The notes under the pieces are model-generated. The model was not told the DNA's origin. It did no database searches and worked only from the letters and a program-made list of their open reading frames with translations. Below, piece after piece: positions 42,164 through 52,130 of a DNA stretch of 64,000 nt. How positions within the stretch are numbered: position 1 is the first letter of the stretch; each line of letters opens with the position of its first letter. This DNA comes from Kitasatospora aureofaciens (lineage in GTDB: Bacteria; Actinomycetota; Actinomycetes; Streptomycetales; Streptomycetaceae). Both the position numbers and the translations under genes were made by a program. Where the stretch lies: contig NZ_JPRF03000001.1 in the NCBI RefSeq assembly GCF_001188955.3, positions 62,001 through 126,000 of the forward strand. The letters are read 5' to 3'.

Positions 42164-45100
42164 ATGCTCGGCTTCGTCGTGCGCAGGCTGCGCGGGCGAC
42201 TGCCGCTGGCTGCTGCCGTCCTGTTGACGGTGCTGATCACCACGGCGGTGCTGACCGCCTTGGTGACGTTCAACGGCGGTGTCGGGCAGGCGGGTCTGCG
42301 GCAGGCGCTCCAGGGCCCGGGCCATGCCCGGACCACGGTGGTGGTGACCGCCGAACACGGCCTGGACCAGCGGCACAAGGACGAGGAGGCGCTGGCCTCC
42401 TACCGGAGCAAGCTCTTCGGTGATCTGCCCGTCCACACCGACAGCCTGCTGCGCAGCCGCTCCTACGGCCTGCCCGGTGGCGACGCCGCGGCGTCGGCCG
42501 GGGCCCCGGCGGGCGGTCAGTCCAGCACGGCCAAGATCGATCTGACGGTGCTCGCCGACCTCGACCGTGAGCGGGTGCGGTTGACTGCCGGTGCCTGGCC
42601 GGGTGCGGTGACCGGCTCCGTGCAGTCCGCGGCCCCGCAGGTCGCTGTGCCACAGGCGCTGTTGGCGCGCCTGGGCCTGTCCGCGCAGGCGCTGCCGGCG
42701 GACGTCCAGCTGGCGGACCGGCTCGACGGCAAGCCGCTGACCGTCCGCGTCACCGGCACCTACCGGGCGGTGGACCCGTCCGCACCGTACTGGCGGATCG
42801 ATCCGGTGAGCGGTCACGAGATCGAGGTGGGCGGGTTCACCACCTTCGGCCCGATGATGGTCGACCCGAGCGCGTTCACCGCGGGCGGTCTTGCGCAGAG
42901 CAGCCGGGGCTGGCTGCTGGAGGCCGACTTCGCGGGCGTCGACCAGGCCGCGGCCGAGGCCGTCGGCGAGCGCACCCAGGGCCTGAACGACGACCTGCGC
43001 AAGACTTCCTCCCTCAGCGCCACGACCGAACTTCCCGCCGTGGTGGGGGAGCTGTCCGCCAGTCTGCTGGTAGCCCGCTCCACCCTGCTGATCGGCGCCC
43101 TGCAGCTGGCCGTCCTCGCCACGGCGGCCCTGCTGCTGGTCGTGCGGCTGATCTCGACCCGCCAGGAGCGCGAGAACGAGCTGCTCGCCGCCCGCGGCGC
43201 CTCCGGTGCCCGCCTGGGCGCCTTCACCGCCCTGGAATCGGTGCTGCTCGCCCTGCCGGCCGCGGTGCTGGCCCCGCTGCTCACGCCGTTCCTGGTTCGC
43301 GTCCTGGCCGGCCTCGGCCGCTCCCACCAGGTCGCGCTGGAGGCCGGACCGCGGTGGACGCTGTGGCCGGTGGCCGTGCTGTGCGCGCTGGTGTGCATCC
43401 TGCTGGCCACCGTGCCCAGCCTGCTGCGCGGCGCGGGAGCCGCCCTGCGGCGCAGGGCCGGGCGCCGCCAGGCCGTGGTGTCGGGCATCGCCCGCAACGG
43501 CGGCGACCTCGCCGTCCTGGCGTTCGCGGCCCTGGCCTACCAGCAGCTCGACCAGTACGGCGGTGGCCTGTCCACCGACGCCTCCGGCAAGCTCGGTGTC
43601 GACCTGCTGCTGGTCGCCACTCCGACCCTGGCGCTGTGTGCGGGGACCCTGGTGGTGCTGCGCCTGCTGCCGCTGGTCGCCCGCCTCGGTGCCCGGGTTG
43701 CCGCCCGGGGCAGCGGCCTGGGCCCGGCGATGGTGGGCTGGCAGCTGGCCCGTCAGCCCGCCCGGGCCACCGGGCCGGTGCTGCTGCTGGTCATGGCGGT
43801 GGCCACCGGAGTGCTCGCGCTGGGCCAGCACGCCACCTGGACCGCCTCGCAGCGCGACCAGGCAGAGTTCGACACGGCCGGAGGCCTGCGGATCTCCGGC
43901 TCGCACAGCGCATTGATGGGTCAGGGCGGCCGCTACGGCGCCCTGCCCGGTGGGGACCGGCTGGTCCCCGTCGCCCGCGGGGAGCAGGCCCTGCCCAACG
44001 GCACCGGGCAACTCCTCGCCCTGGACGCCGCCGCCCTCGCCGACCGCGTCCCGGTCCGCACCGATCTGCTCGACGGGCACTCCGCCGGAGACCTGTTCCA
44101 CCCGCTCGCCCAACCCACGCCCCCCGGGGCCGCAGCAGGCATCACCCTGCCCGGCCGACCGCTGCGGATCGACGCCGACGTCACCATCCGCCAGACCTTC
44201 CGCGGGCAGGTCCGGCTGCCCAACACCGTGCACATGGTGGCCGACGCTCCTCCGGAGGTGGCGCTGCTGCTGCGGGACCGCTTCGGCTACGTCCACAAGG
44301 TGCCGTTCGCGAGCCTGCCGGTCACCGGTGACCTCCGCGCCTCGGCCCCGCTGAGCACGCTGGTCGACGCCCCGATGGGCTCCGCCGCCGCACCGCTGGC
44401 CCTGGTCGGGGCCACCGTGTCCTACAGCGACCGCGCCGACGGCGAGGTCACCGTGCGCCGGCTGGCGGTGTCGGACAGCGCGGACGGGCCCGCGACCGAT
44501 GTTCCGGTGCCGGCCGGCCTCTCCTGGACGGCCGGTCGGGGCCAGTCCGGCCCACCGGCCACCCTCCGCTCCGAACCGGCCGACGCCGAGCGGCTGTTCA
44601 CCGTCGGCTACAGCGCCGCGAACGGCACCGGGGACACCTTCCGTGCTGTTCTCAGCCCGGCGGGGGCGAGCGCCCCGACGGCCGTGTCCGGCGTCGCCAC
44701 CCAGGACTACCTGAAGCTCACGGGCGGCTCGGTCGGCGAAACCGTGCAGGTGCCGTTCGCCGGGACCGTCCTGCCGGTCAAGATCACCGGGGTGGTGCGG
44801 GCCGTGCCGGTGGCGGGCCGTACCGCGCTGGTCGTCGACCTGGGCACGGTGGCACGACTGTTGGCGGCACAGGGCCGTTCCCTGCCCAGCCATGTCGAGT
44901 GGTGGCTGCCCGCGACCGGCCCGGGTGACCCCACCCCGGCCGAGGCCGCCGCCGCACTGCGCTCCGCCCCCGGCTCCCAGGACGTCCAGTTCTACGACGA
45001 GGTCGCCGAGGGCATGCTCAGCGACCCGGTGGGCGCCGCCCCGCAGAACGCGCTGATGGCCATCGCGGTCGTCACCGCCCTGCTCGCCGCGATCGGCTTC

Positions 45101-45460
45101 GTCGCCGCCGTGGCCGGCTCCGCCCACGAACGCGCCCGCGACTCCGCCCTGCTGCTCGCCCTGGGCGCGCCCCGCAAGCAGGTCAGCCGCACCGTCGCCG
45201 CCGAACAGGCACTACTGGTCGGACTCGGCGGGGCGGTCGGCCTGGCCCTGGGCGCCCTGCTGGTCCACCTGATCGTGCCCTTCGTCGTCCTCACACCCGC
45301 CGCCCGCCAACCCGTGCCCCAGGCTGTGATCGACCTGCCCCTCGGCCAGGCCCTGCTGTTCGCGGCCGCGATCGCCGTCGCCCCGCTGTTGTCGGCCTTC
45401 CTCATCGGACGCCGCCGTCGAGACGTCGCCAACCGGCTGCGCCACGTGGAGGAGATGTGA
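42164..45460 (+). CDS. FtsX-like ABC permease, large (first of two)
   Basis: A 1098-aa membrane protein. ATG 42164 follows GGGGAGG; the frame extension to 42119 is unsupported. A first helix near residues 12-35 is followed by a ~300-residue extracytoplasmic domain. Then come FtsX-like helix groups (TLLIGALQLAVLATAALLLV, then RQERENELLAARGASGARLG, the coupling loop), a second extracytoplasmic domain, and C-terminal helices with HERARDSALLLALGAPRKQV. Two FtsX modules are fused in one chain. It overlaps the next permease by 4 bp. Related systems move lipoproteins, peptides or act mechanically on the envelope; the substrate is unknown. Confidence 0.9.
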   Translation: MLGFVVRRLRGRLPLAAAVLLTVLITTAVLTALVTFNGGVGQAGLRQALQGPGHARTTVVVTAEHGLDQRHKDEEALASYRSKLFGDLPVHTDSLLRSRSYGLPGGDAAASAGAPAGGQSSTAKIDLTVLADLDRERVRLTAGAWPGAVTGSVQSAAPQVAVPQALLARLGLSAQALPADVQLADRLDGKPLTVRVTGTYRAVDPSAPYWRIDPVSGHEIEVGGFTTFGPMMVDPSAFTAGGLAQSSRGWLLEADFAGVDQAAAEAVGERTQGLNDDLRKTSSLSATTELPAVVGELSASLLVARSTLLIGALQLAVLATAALLLVVRLISTRQERENELLAARGASGARLGAFTALESVLLALPAAVLAPLLTPFLVRVLAGLGRSHQVALEAGPRWTLWPVAVLCALVCILLATVPSLLRGAGAALRRRAGRRQAVVSGIARNGGDLAVLAFAALAYQQLDQYGGGLSTDASGKLGVDLLLVATPTLALCAGTLVVLRLLPLVARLGARVAARGSGLGPAMVGWQLARQPARATGPVLLLVMAVATGVLALGQHATWTASQRDQAEFDTAGGLRISGSHSALMGQGGRYGALPGGDRLVPVARGEQALPNGTGQLLALDAAALADRVPVRTDLLDGHSAGDLFHPLAQPTPPGAAAGITLPGRPLRIDADVTIRQTFRGQVRLPNTVHMVADAPPEVALLLRDRFGYVHKVPFASLPVTGDLRASAPLSTLVDAPMGSAAAPLALVGATVSYSDRADGEVTVRRLAVSDSADGPATDVPVPAGLSWTAGRGQSGPPATLRSEPADAERLFTVGYSAANGTGDTFRAVLSPAGASAPTAVSGVATQDYLKLTGGSVGETVQVPFAGTVLPVKITGVVRAVPVAGRTALVVDLGTVARLLAAQGRSLPSHVEWWLPATGPGDPTPAEAAAALRSAPGSQDVQFYDEVAEGMLSDPVGAAPQNALMAIAVVTALLAAIGFVAAVAGSAHERARDSALLLALGAPRKQVSRTVAAEQALLVGLGGAVGLALGALLVHLIVPFVVLTPAARQPVPQAVIDLPLGQALLFAAAIAVAPLLSAFLIGRRRRDVANRLRHVEEM

Positions 45461-48282
45461 CCACCCGCGCCGGCACCAGCGTGCCCACCCCCGAGAGCAA
45501 CCGCGTGCCCACTCCCGAGACCGTTCACCGCCCGGCGCCCTGGGTCCGCACCAGACTGCGGGCCAGCCCGCTGGCCGCGGTGCTGATGGCGGCGCTCGCC
45601 TTCGTCACGGTCTTCCTCGCCGCGGCCTTCCCCCGCGTCGCGGACCGGGGCGCGGACGCGGCGCTGCGGGACTTCGTCAGCCAGAAGGGCCTCAACCCGA
45701 CCAGCCTGCAGACCACTTCCAAGACCCGGGACTACGACAACGCGGCCGAGCTCGACCGGGTGCAGCAACAGGTCACCGAGAAGGTCGGGCAGCAGCTGAC
45801 GCTGTCCCGGCCGGGCCTGGCCCACGGCACCCGTGCCCTGGGCGACCGCGGCATGGGCAACCCGGGGTACGCCCGGATCTCCGACGCGAACGCCCCCATG
45901 CTCAGCCTGCTCTACCTGCACGACCTGGCCTCCCGGGCCACCCTCACCGACGGCACCTGGCCGACCCCCGGCACCGTGGGCGGCCCGCTGCCGATCGTGA
46001 TCAGCAAGCAGGCGGCCCAGACCATCCACATCAAGCTCGGTGACGTCATCGACAACGGCGTGGAGGGCTCGGGCGCCCAGCGGAACACCGTGGTGGTCGG
46101 CCTCTACCGGATCAACGACCCCCAGGACCCGTTCTGGGAGGACCTCGGCTGCCCGGCCCGCGCCTGCCTGAACGCCGCTCCCCAGCACGAGCACTGGATG
46201 ACCAGCGGTTTCGTCGATGGTGACAGCCTGGCGGCGATGGCGCGCTGGGGCTCGAACGCCGAGAACTTCTGGCGACTTCCCGTCGACCCCGCCTCGCTGC
46301 GGGCCGACCGGCTCGACCGCACCCGCAACGCCATCAGCTCGTTCCTGACCGGGCCGGGCGCCACCGAACTGATCGGCGCGACCGGGCGCGCGGACCTGCA
46401 CAGCGTCTCAGGCCTGGCCGACATCCTGACCCGGGCGGACGAGCGCTACCAGGCCGCGCTGCCGCTGAGCACCATCGGCCCGGCCGGGGTCGCGGGCGTC
46501 GCCACCGTGGTGCTCTGCCTGGCCGCCGCGCTCACCACCGACCGGCGCGCCGGCGAGATCCGGCTGCTGCGCGCCCGTGGCGGCTCCCGCACCGGGGTGC
46601 TGCTGCGGCTGATCGGGGAGGGTGCGGCCACGGTGCTGCCGGCCGCCGCCCTCGCCACCGCCCTCGCCGTGGTGCTGCTGCCCACCCCGCGTTGGGGCCA
46701 ATCGGTGCTGGCGGCGCTGGCCGCGGCGTTGCTCGCCCTGCTGGCCTTCCCCGCCCGCGCCGCCCTGCTGTGGTCACGCCGCAAGGCGGTCGGCGGCCGG
46801 CGCCGACTGGTCGGGGAACTCGCCGTCCTGGTGGTCACCGCCGCGGCCGTGGCGGAGGTCCGGCGCCGCGGCGTCGGCACCGGCGGTGGGCTGGATCCAC
46901 TGCTGGTGGCCGCTCCGTTGCTGCTCGCCGTGACCGGCGGGCTGCTGCTGGCCCGGATCGAGCCGGTCGCCGTCGGTTGGCTGGCCAGGCTCGCCGGGCG
47001 GGGCCGTGGTCTGATCGGCTTCCTCGGCCTGGCCCGGGCCGCCCGCGACAGCTCCGGCCGGCGCAAGCCCTCCGTGCTTCCGTTGCTCGCCCTGCTGATC
47101 GCCGTCACCACGACGGGCTTCGGCGCCACCGTCCTCGACACCGTCGACCACGTGCGGACCCGCGCCGCGCGCATCGCCACCGGCGGGGACATCGGCGTCT
47201 CGCTCCCGGACTACGCCACCCTGCCCGAGTCGTTCGCCACGGCGGCCGCCGCACTACCGGGCGTCCGGGCCTCGACCGGGGCCTGGGTCGAGCCCAAGGC
47301 CCGTTTCGTCGGCGTCGACCAGGACTACACCGATGCCTATCTCGTGGTGGTCGATCCGGCCGCGTACGCCGAGATCGCCCGCACCGTCGGGGTCGGCGAG
47401 TTCGACCCGGCGAAGCTCGCCGCCCCCGGAGGCCGGGACACCCCGGTGCCCGCGCTGTTCAGCCGTGACCTGGCCAAGCGCCTGGCCGCGGGCCCGGCCG
47501 AGGTCCGCACGCCCAACGGGAACGGTCTGCGGACCACGGTCGCCGGGATCATCTCCGCGACCCCTGCCCTGCCGGACCCCGGCAAGCCGTTCGTCGTGGT
47601 GGCCGCCGACCCCGCCTGGGAGCGCCTGCCGGACGTCAAGCGGATCAACAAGTGGTTCGCCGTCGGTGACGTCGACCCGGAGCAGGTCAGGTCCACCCTG
47701 CGGGACAACGGTGGGGGCCAGCCGAGCGGCATCGCCAGGCTGATCGCCGAGGATGCCGCGGCCGCGGGCAAGGCCACCCACGGGATGCCCGCGGGTTACA
47801 CGGTGCACAGCAGTCGGGAGGCCGCGGCCGCTCTCGCCGACGACCCGCTGCAGCACGCCGCCGGGCGGCTGTTCTGGTACGCGGCCGCCGCCGGTGCCGG
47901 GTTCGCCCTGCTCGCCGTCCTGCTGACGCTCTTCCGGGCCGCGCCCGAGCGCACGGCCGTCCTCGCCCGACTGCGCACCATGGGCCTGCGACCCCGCCAG
48001 GGCCTGGCGCTGATCCTGACCGAAGCACTGCCCCAGACCCTTGCCGCGGTCCTGGGCGGCGGCCTGACCGCACTGGCGGCCGTCACCCTCCTCGGCGGTG
48101 CGTTCGACATCTCCACCCTGGTCGGTGCCAGGGTCGGCGACGTCATCACCCCCACTCTCGTACCGGTCCTGCTGCCCACCGCCGGCCTGGCCCTGCTGGT
48201 CGCCCTCGCCGTGGCCGCGGAGACACTGATCGCCGGGCGCCGCCAGATCGCCACCGAACTACGGGCCGGAGAACAGGCATGA
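45457..48282 (+). CDS. FtsX-like ABC permease, second
   Basis: A 941-aa membrane protein starting at GTG that overlaps the previous stop (GTGA), with GGAGG just upstream. After a polar leader, helix 1 (LAAVLMAALAFVTVFLAAAF) leads to an extracytoplasmic domain, then FtsX helix groups with the coupling segment TTDRRAGEIRLLRARGGSRT, a second external domain, and final helices with RTAVLARLRTMGLRPRQGLA. Architecture parallels the upstream permease, so the two probably form a heterodimer powered by the ATPase encoded 49 bp downstream. Confidence 0.9.
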   Translation: MTTRAGTSVPTPESNRVPTPETVHRPAPWVRTRLRASPLAAVLMAALAFVTVFLAAAFPRVADRGADAALRDFVSQKGLNPTSLQTTSKTRDYDNAAELDRVQQQVTEKVGQQLTLSRPGLAHGTRALGDRGMGNPGYARISDANAPMLSLLYLHDLASRATLTDGTWPTPGTVGGPLPIVISKQAAQTIHIKLGDVIDNGVEGSGAQRNTVVVGLYRINDPQDPFWEDLGCPARACLNAAPQHEHWMTSGFVDGDSLAAMARWGSNAENFWRLPVDPASLRADRLDRTRNAISSFLTGPGATELIGATGRADLHSVSGLADILTRADERYQAALPLSTIGPAGVAGVATVVLCLAAALTTDRRAGEIRLLRARGGSRTGVLLRLIGEGAATVLPAAALATALAVVLLPTPRWGQSVLAALAAALLALLAFPARAALLWSRRKAVGGRRRLVGELAVLVVTAAAVAEVRRRGVGTGGGLDPLLVAAPLLLAVTGGLLLARIEPVAVGWLARLAGRGRGLIGFLGLARAARDSSGRRKPSVLPLLALLIAVTTTGFGATVLDTVDHVRTRAARIATGGDIGVSLPDYATLPESFATAAAALPGVRASTGAWVEPKARFVGVDQDYTDAYLVVVDPAAYAEIARTVGVGEFDPAKLAAPGGRDTPVPALFSRDLAKRLAAGPAEVRTPNGNGLRTTVAGIISATPALPDPGKPFVVVAADPAWERLPDVKRINKWFAVGDVDPEQVRSTLRDNGGGQPSGIARLIAEDAAAAGKATHGMPAGYTVHSSREAAAALADDPLQHAAGRLFWYAAAAGAGFALLAVLLTLFRAAPERTAVLARLRTMGLRPRQGLALILTEALPQTLAAVLGGGLTALAAVTLLGGAFDISTLVGARVGDVITPTLVPVLLPTAGLALLVALAVAAETLIAGRRQIATELRAGEQA

Positions 48283-48331
48283 CACCCGCGGCAACGGCAC
48301 CAGTCGCAACCTACGAGACAGGAGAGCAGCG

Positions 48332-49321
48332 GTGAAGAGCACGCCCCAGGAGCGGCCGACCGTGGAGGCCCCCAGCCTCCAGGAGTTGCGGCAGCGGGCC
48401 CTGGCCGCAGCCTCCCCCAAGGCCTACGGAGCGGGCGCGGCGATCGTCTGCGACCGGCTGGTGAGGATCTTCAGTGCCGAGGGCATCGAGGTCCAGGCGC
48501 TCCAGGGCCTGGAGCTGACCATCCAGCAGGGCGACCTGGTGGCTCTGGTCGGTGCCTCCGGCAGCGGCAAGTCGACCCTGCTCACCATCCTGGCCGGACT
48601 GGACGTGCCCACCGCCGGCACCGCCACCGTCGCCGGCTGCGACCTGCTGGAGATGTCCGCCAAGGAGCGCCTGCGCTACCGGCGCGAGGTCGTCGGCTTC
48701 ATCTGGCAGCAGACCGCCCGCAACCTCCTGCCCTTCCTCACCGCCGCCGAGAACATCGCCCTGCCCATGCAGCTGCGCGGCCGCCGTGCCACCACGGCAG
48801 GATCGAAGGGGCAGGCCGCCCGGGTGGCCGAACTCATGGACGCCCTGGAGATCGGCCACCTCGCCCACCGCCGCCCCAACGAACTCTCCGGCGGCCAGCA
48901 GCAACGCGTCGCCATCGCCGTGGCGATGGCCAACAACCCGCCCGTCCTGCTCGCCGACGAACCGACCGGTGAGCTCGACTCCGAGACCGCGGGCGTCATC
49001 TTCGAGTCCTTCCGCACCGTCAACCGCGAACTCGGCACCACCGTCGTCATCGTCACCCATGACCCCATGGTCGCCGCCGAAGTCCGCCGCACCGTCGCCG
49101 TCCGCGACGGACGGACCAGCAGCGAGGTCCTGCGCCGCACCGTCACCGACGAACACGGCGAGGAATCCGTGAACGAACGCGAGTACGTCATGCTCGACCG
49201 CACCGGCCGTGTCCAGCTACCCGTCAAGTTCCTCGAGGCACTCGGCATGGAACACCGCGTCGCCGTCGACCTCGCGACCGACCACATCGAGATCCGCCCC
49301 GACGACCTCGTGGGCGGCTGA
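48332..49321 (+). CDS. ABC ATPase with C-terminal AbrB/SpoVT-like extension
   Basis: A 329-aa protein starting at GTG behind GGAGAG. A ~30-residue leader precedes the ATPase: Walker A GASGSGKST, Q-loop FIWQQTARNLLPF, signature [11 protein letters not shown], Walker B VLLADEPTGELD, switch VTHD. The last ~55 residues form an extra module, YVMLDRTGRVQLPVKFLEAL and HRVAVDLATDHIEIRPDD, which matches the swapped-hairpin AbrB/SpoVT pattern (a start like DRxGRVxLP followed by a beta-rich end). The module might dimerise ATPases or bind DNA. It completes the permease operon. Confidence 0.88.
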   Translation: MKSTPQERPTVEAPSLQELRQRALAAASPKAYGAGAAIVCDRLVRIFSAEGIEVQALQGLELTIQQGDLVALVGASGSGKSTLLTILAGLDVPTAGTATVAGCDLLEMSAKERLRYRREVVGFIWQQTARNLLPFLTAAENIALPMQLRGRRATTAGSKGQAARVAELMDALEIGHLAHRRPNELSGGQQQRVAIAVAMANNPPVLLADEPTGELDSETAGVIFESFRTVNRELGTTVVIVTHDPMVAAEVRRTVAVRDGRTSSEVLRRTVTDEHGEESVNEREYVMLDRTGRVQLPVKFLEALGMEHRVAVDLATDHIEIRPDDLVGG

Positions 49322-49328
49322 CCGGACC

Positions 49329-49511
49329 TCAGCCGTCGCCGCCCATCCGCGGGAAGAGGCCGCTGCCCTCGGCGTCCTCGCGGACGTCGGGCGGCGCGGC
49401 CCCGGCGGCGTGCTCGCCCCGGGAGGGGGCGGTGCAGCGGGCGAAGACGAGCAGGGCGGCGGCCGCGAGGGTGAGGATGCCCAGTGCGGTCAGGACGCGT
49501 AGCCAGGTCAA
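49329..49511 (-). CDS. Small single-helix membrane protein
   Basis: A 60-aa protein starting at TTG 49511, supported by AGGAGG ten bases upstream. One hydrophobic helix (VLTALGILTLAAAALLVFAR) is followed by an acidic, Gly/Pro-rich tail (PPDVREDAEGSG). No family is recognised. It is convergent with the ABC ATPase, only 7 bp from its end. Confidence 0.55.
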   Translation of the reverse strand: MTWLRVLTALGILTLAAAALLVFARCTAPSRGEHAAGAAPPDVREDAEGSGLFPRMGGDG

Positions 49512-49662
49512 GGTAGTGCCTCCTGGGGGCGGTACGAGGGAGCGCCGCCGGGGTGTATCGGCAGCTCGGCCCGCACGGTCGAGTGCCCACGGTCGGTCTC
49601 TTCCCGTCGTCCGCCGCGCAACAGGTGGCTCGCGCGGGCGCTCGATGCACCGACGGGGCGCG

Positions 49663-51235
49663 TCACACCACCCTGCGCGCCCCCAGCACGGTGACGGCCC
49701 GCCCGCTCCGCTCCCCGGCCAGGGCGCGCAGCGCCGGCAGGTCGGGCTTGCCGAGCCCGTTCAACGGGATCGCCGGGAGGATCGGCACGGTGCCGGGGGC
49801 GCACCGGGCGTCCCCGTGCTCCCGGGCCCAGCAGCGCAGCTGCTGCTCCGTCGGCCACGCGCCCGGCCCGACGGCGACCGCGACGTGCACACGCTCCAGC
49901 CGGTCCGGGTCGGAGCTCGTGGACATCACCGCCTCGCGGACGTCCGGGTGGCTGCGCAACGACTCCTCGACCTCGTGGGGGAACACATTGTGCCCCTCGA
50001 CGATCGCCATCTGGTCCCGTCGTCCGGCCACCGTCAGATAACCCGCCACATGGCTCCCAGGTCGCCGGTGTGCAGCCAGCCCTCCCGCAGCACCCGCGCG
50101 GTCAGCTCCGGGTCGCGCCAGTAGCCGGCCATCGCGGTCGGGGTGCGGACGCAGATCTCCCCGGTCCGGCCCGGCGGCAGCGGCACGCCCTCCTCGTCCA
50201 GGATCCGCACCTCGGTGTCCGGGTACGGGCGCCCGGCGGTGGTCAGCAGCCGCGGGTCCAGGTGCTCGTCGGGGCTCAGCCGGGAGATCGGCCCGGTCTC
50301 GGTGAGGCTGTAGGTCTGGTGAGGCACCCGGCCGAGGCGCCGGGTCGCCTCGGCCAGCCGGCGCGGCGAGGGTGCGCAGCCCGTGTAGCCGACCCGGCGC
50401 AGACTGCCGGTGTCGGTCGCGGCCAGCAGCGGGTGGTCCAGCAGGCGGTGGAGCAGGTGCGGCGGCAGGTACGCCCGGGAGACCCGGTGCCGCTCGACGG
50501 CCCCGAGCACCTCCTCCGCTGCGAAGCCGTCCTGCAGCACCACGGCGCCGCCCGCCGCCAGGGAGAAGTCGGCGGTGGTGCCTCCCGCCGTGGCACAGGG
50601 GGGTGCAGAGCAGGAAGCAGGCCCCGACAGCACGGCGGGCCGGGGCGGACGGGCGAAGCGCCGCAGCACGCCCTTCGGGCGCCCGCCGGTGCCGCCGGTG
50701 AACCGTACGGCCATCACGTCCTCGGGCCGGTACCGCGGCTCCAGCGGGGCGGTGGAGCACGCCCCGGCGAGCTCCAGCAGGTCCGCGCCGGGGGACGCCC
50801 CGCCGGGCACCGCCGGCCCTGCGGGCGAGGACGCCCGCGGCCGGCAGGGCTCGGGCCACGGCCCCGGCCGCCAGTCCGCAGCGGAGCGGGTCGTAGACGA
50901 GGGCCGAGGTCTGCGCGAACTCCGCCGGCGCCACCAGATCGGCGATCGGGGTCTCCGGGTACGGCATCGCCACCCGGCCGCCCAGCAGGTTGGCGGCCAG
51001 CCGCACCAGCAGCGCCTCGGGGGTGTTCCCGGCGAGCACGGTGACCCCGTCCCCGTCGTCCCCGCGCCCGAGCCCGGCCCGGCCCGATCCAGCGCGCGGG
51101 CCATCCGGTACACCGTGTCCAGGCACTCCTGGGCCGTCATCGGCACGCCCCCGTGGTGCAGCGCCACCCGCCCCGGGTCCCGCGCCAGCCCCTCCAGCAC
51201 CAGCTCGGTGTACGTCCCACCAGGCTCTGGCATGC
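49663..51235 (-). pseudogene. Shattered acyl-CoA synthetase (AMP-binding family)
   Basis: The ANL-superfamily motifs are all visible but in alternating frames: start GGTYTELVLEGLARDPGRVA (frame 1), VTVLAGNTPEALLVRLAANL (frame 2), AVRFTGGTGGRPKGVLRRFA (frame 1), YSLTETGPISRL and GRTGEICVRTPTAMAGY (frame 1), then YLTVAGRRDQMAIVEGHNVF and LNGLGKPDLPALRAL (frame 2). At least four frame changes lie near 51080, 50840, 50610 and 50040. It once encoded a fatty-acyl-CoA/AMP ligase of about 520 aa. The motifs themselves are well kept, so decay is recent or the indels are sequencing errors. Confidence 0.85.
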
Positions 51236-51489
51236 CCATCCTTCCCGCGGCTGACGAGGCGTCAGCCCAGTGGGTGGCGGGCCCGCGGTTCGACGCTCCG
51301 ATCCGGGCCCGGACGCTCCGCCGATCCGGCAGTTCCGGGCCAGTGACGCCGGCCGAGTAGCGGCGCCGCGCTGCGAACGGTCCGTCGGGGCAGCGGTCAC
51401 AGCACGCATCGACCGGCCGGCGTACCCACCGGGGCGGTCGGGACTGCCGGACTTGTTAGGGTCTTCGGTCGGACACGGACGGGGGAGCG

Positions 51490-52128
51490 GTGGGCGGCGA
51501 AACGGAGGCGTTGGTCCTGGCACCGTGTGGGGTGGTCGACCTGCGGGGTGAGGCCGGGGCCGGGCTCGTGGTGGCGTACCCGGCCGACGCCGTCGTGGTG
51601 GTGTCGGGCCTGCCGGGGGCGGGCAAGAGCACGCTGCTACGGCGCTGGGCGGCGGGCGGGGCCGTGTTGGCGGTGGACCCGCGCACGGTGCACGAGGCCT
51701 GTGAGGCGGTGATGCCCGCGTGCCTGCCGTACGCGGTGTACCGGCCGTGGGCGCGGCTGGAGCACTTCCGGTTGCTGCGCACCTCGGTGCGGCGAGGCGG
51801 CCCGCTGCTGGTGCACGACTGCGGCAGCCGCGCCTGGATGCGCCGCCGGCTCGCCCGGGAGGCCGGTCGCCAGGGGCGCGAACTGCACCTGGTGCTGCTC
51901 GACGTCGGTGCCGCCACCGCCCTTGACGGCCAGCGGGCACGCGGACGGCACACCTCCGCCAGGGTCTTCGCCCGCCACCGCCGGGGCCTGGGCCGGCTGT
52001 TGGCGGAGTTCACCCGGTACGCGCGGTCCGGCGGGCCGGTGCCGATCCCGGAGGCGGCCTCCGTGCTGCTGCTCGACACGGTCTCCCGGTCCCGGGCGGA
52101 GGCGGTCCGGTTCGGCGGGGCGAACTGA
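51490..52128 (+). CDS. P-loop kinase/ATPase (polynucleotide- or zeta-kinase-like)
   Basis: A 212-aa protein starting at GTG behind GGGGGAG. The Walker A motif GLPGAGKSTLLRRW is near residues 39-52. The rest has the short alpha/beta pattern of AAA_33-type kinases: LAVDPRTVHEACEA, then LLVHDCGSRAWMRRRLAREA, and an Arg-rich lid (RARGRHTSARVFARHRRGL). No helicase or sensor motifs follow. The substrate could be a nucleotide, polynucleotide or small molecule. It is a single-gene unit with 254 bp of upstream spacer. Confidence 0.8.
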   Translation: MGGETEALVLAPCGVVDLRGEAGAGLVVAYPADAVVVVSGLPGAGKSTLLRRWAAGGAVLAVDPRTVHEACEAVMPACLPYAVYRPWARLEHFRLLRTSVRRGGPLLVHDCGSRAWMRRRLAREAGRQGRELHLVLLDVGAATALDGQRARGRHTSARVFARHRRGLGRLLAEFTRYARSGGPVPIPEAASVLLLDTVSRSRAEAVRFGGAN

Positions 52129-52130
52129 GC

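Noticed and set aside
42023..45127. 1034-codon antisense frame across the first permease
   Set aside because: Gly/Gln/His/Arg-rich composition with no motif, exactly complementary to a clear FtsX-like gene.
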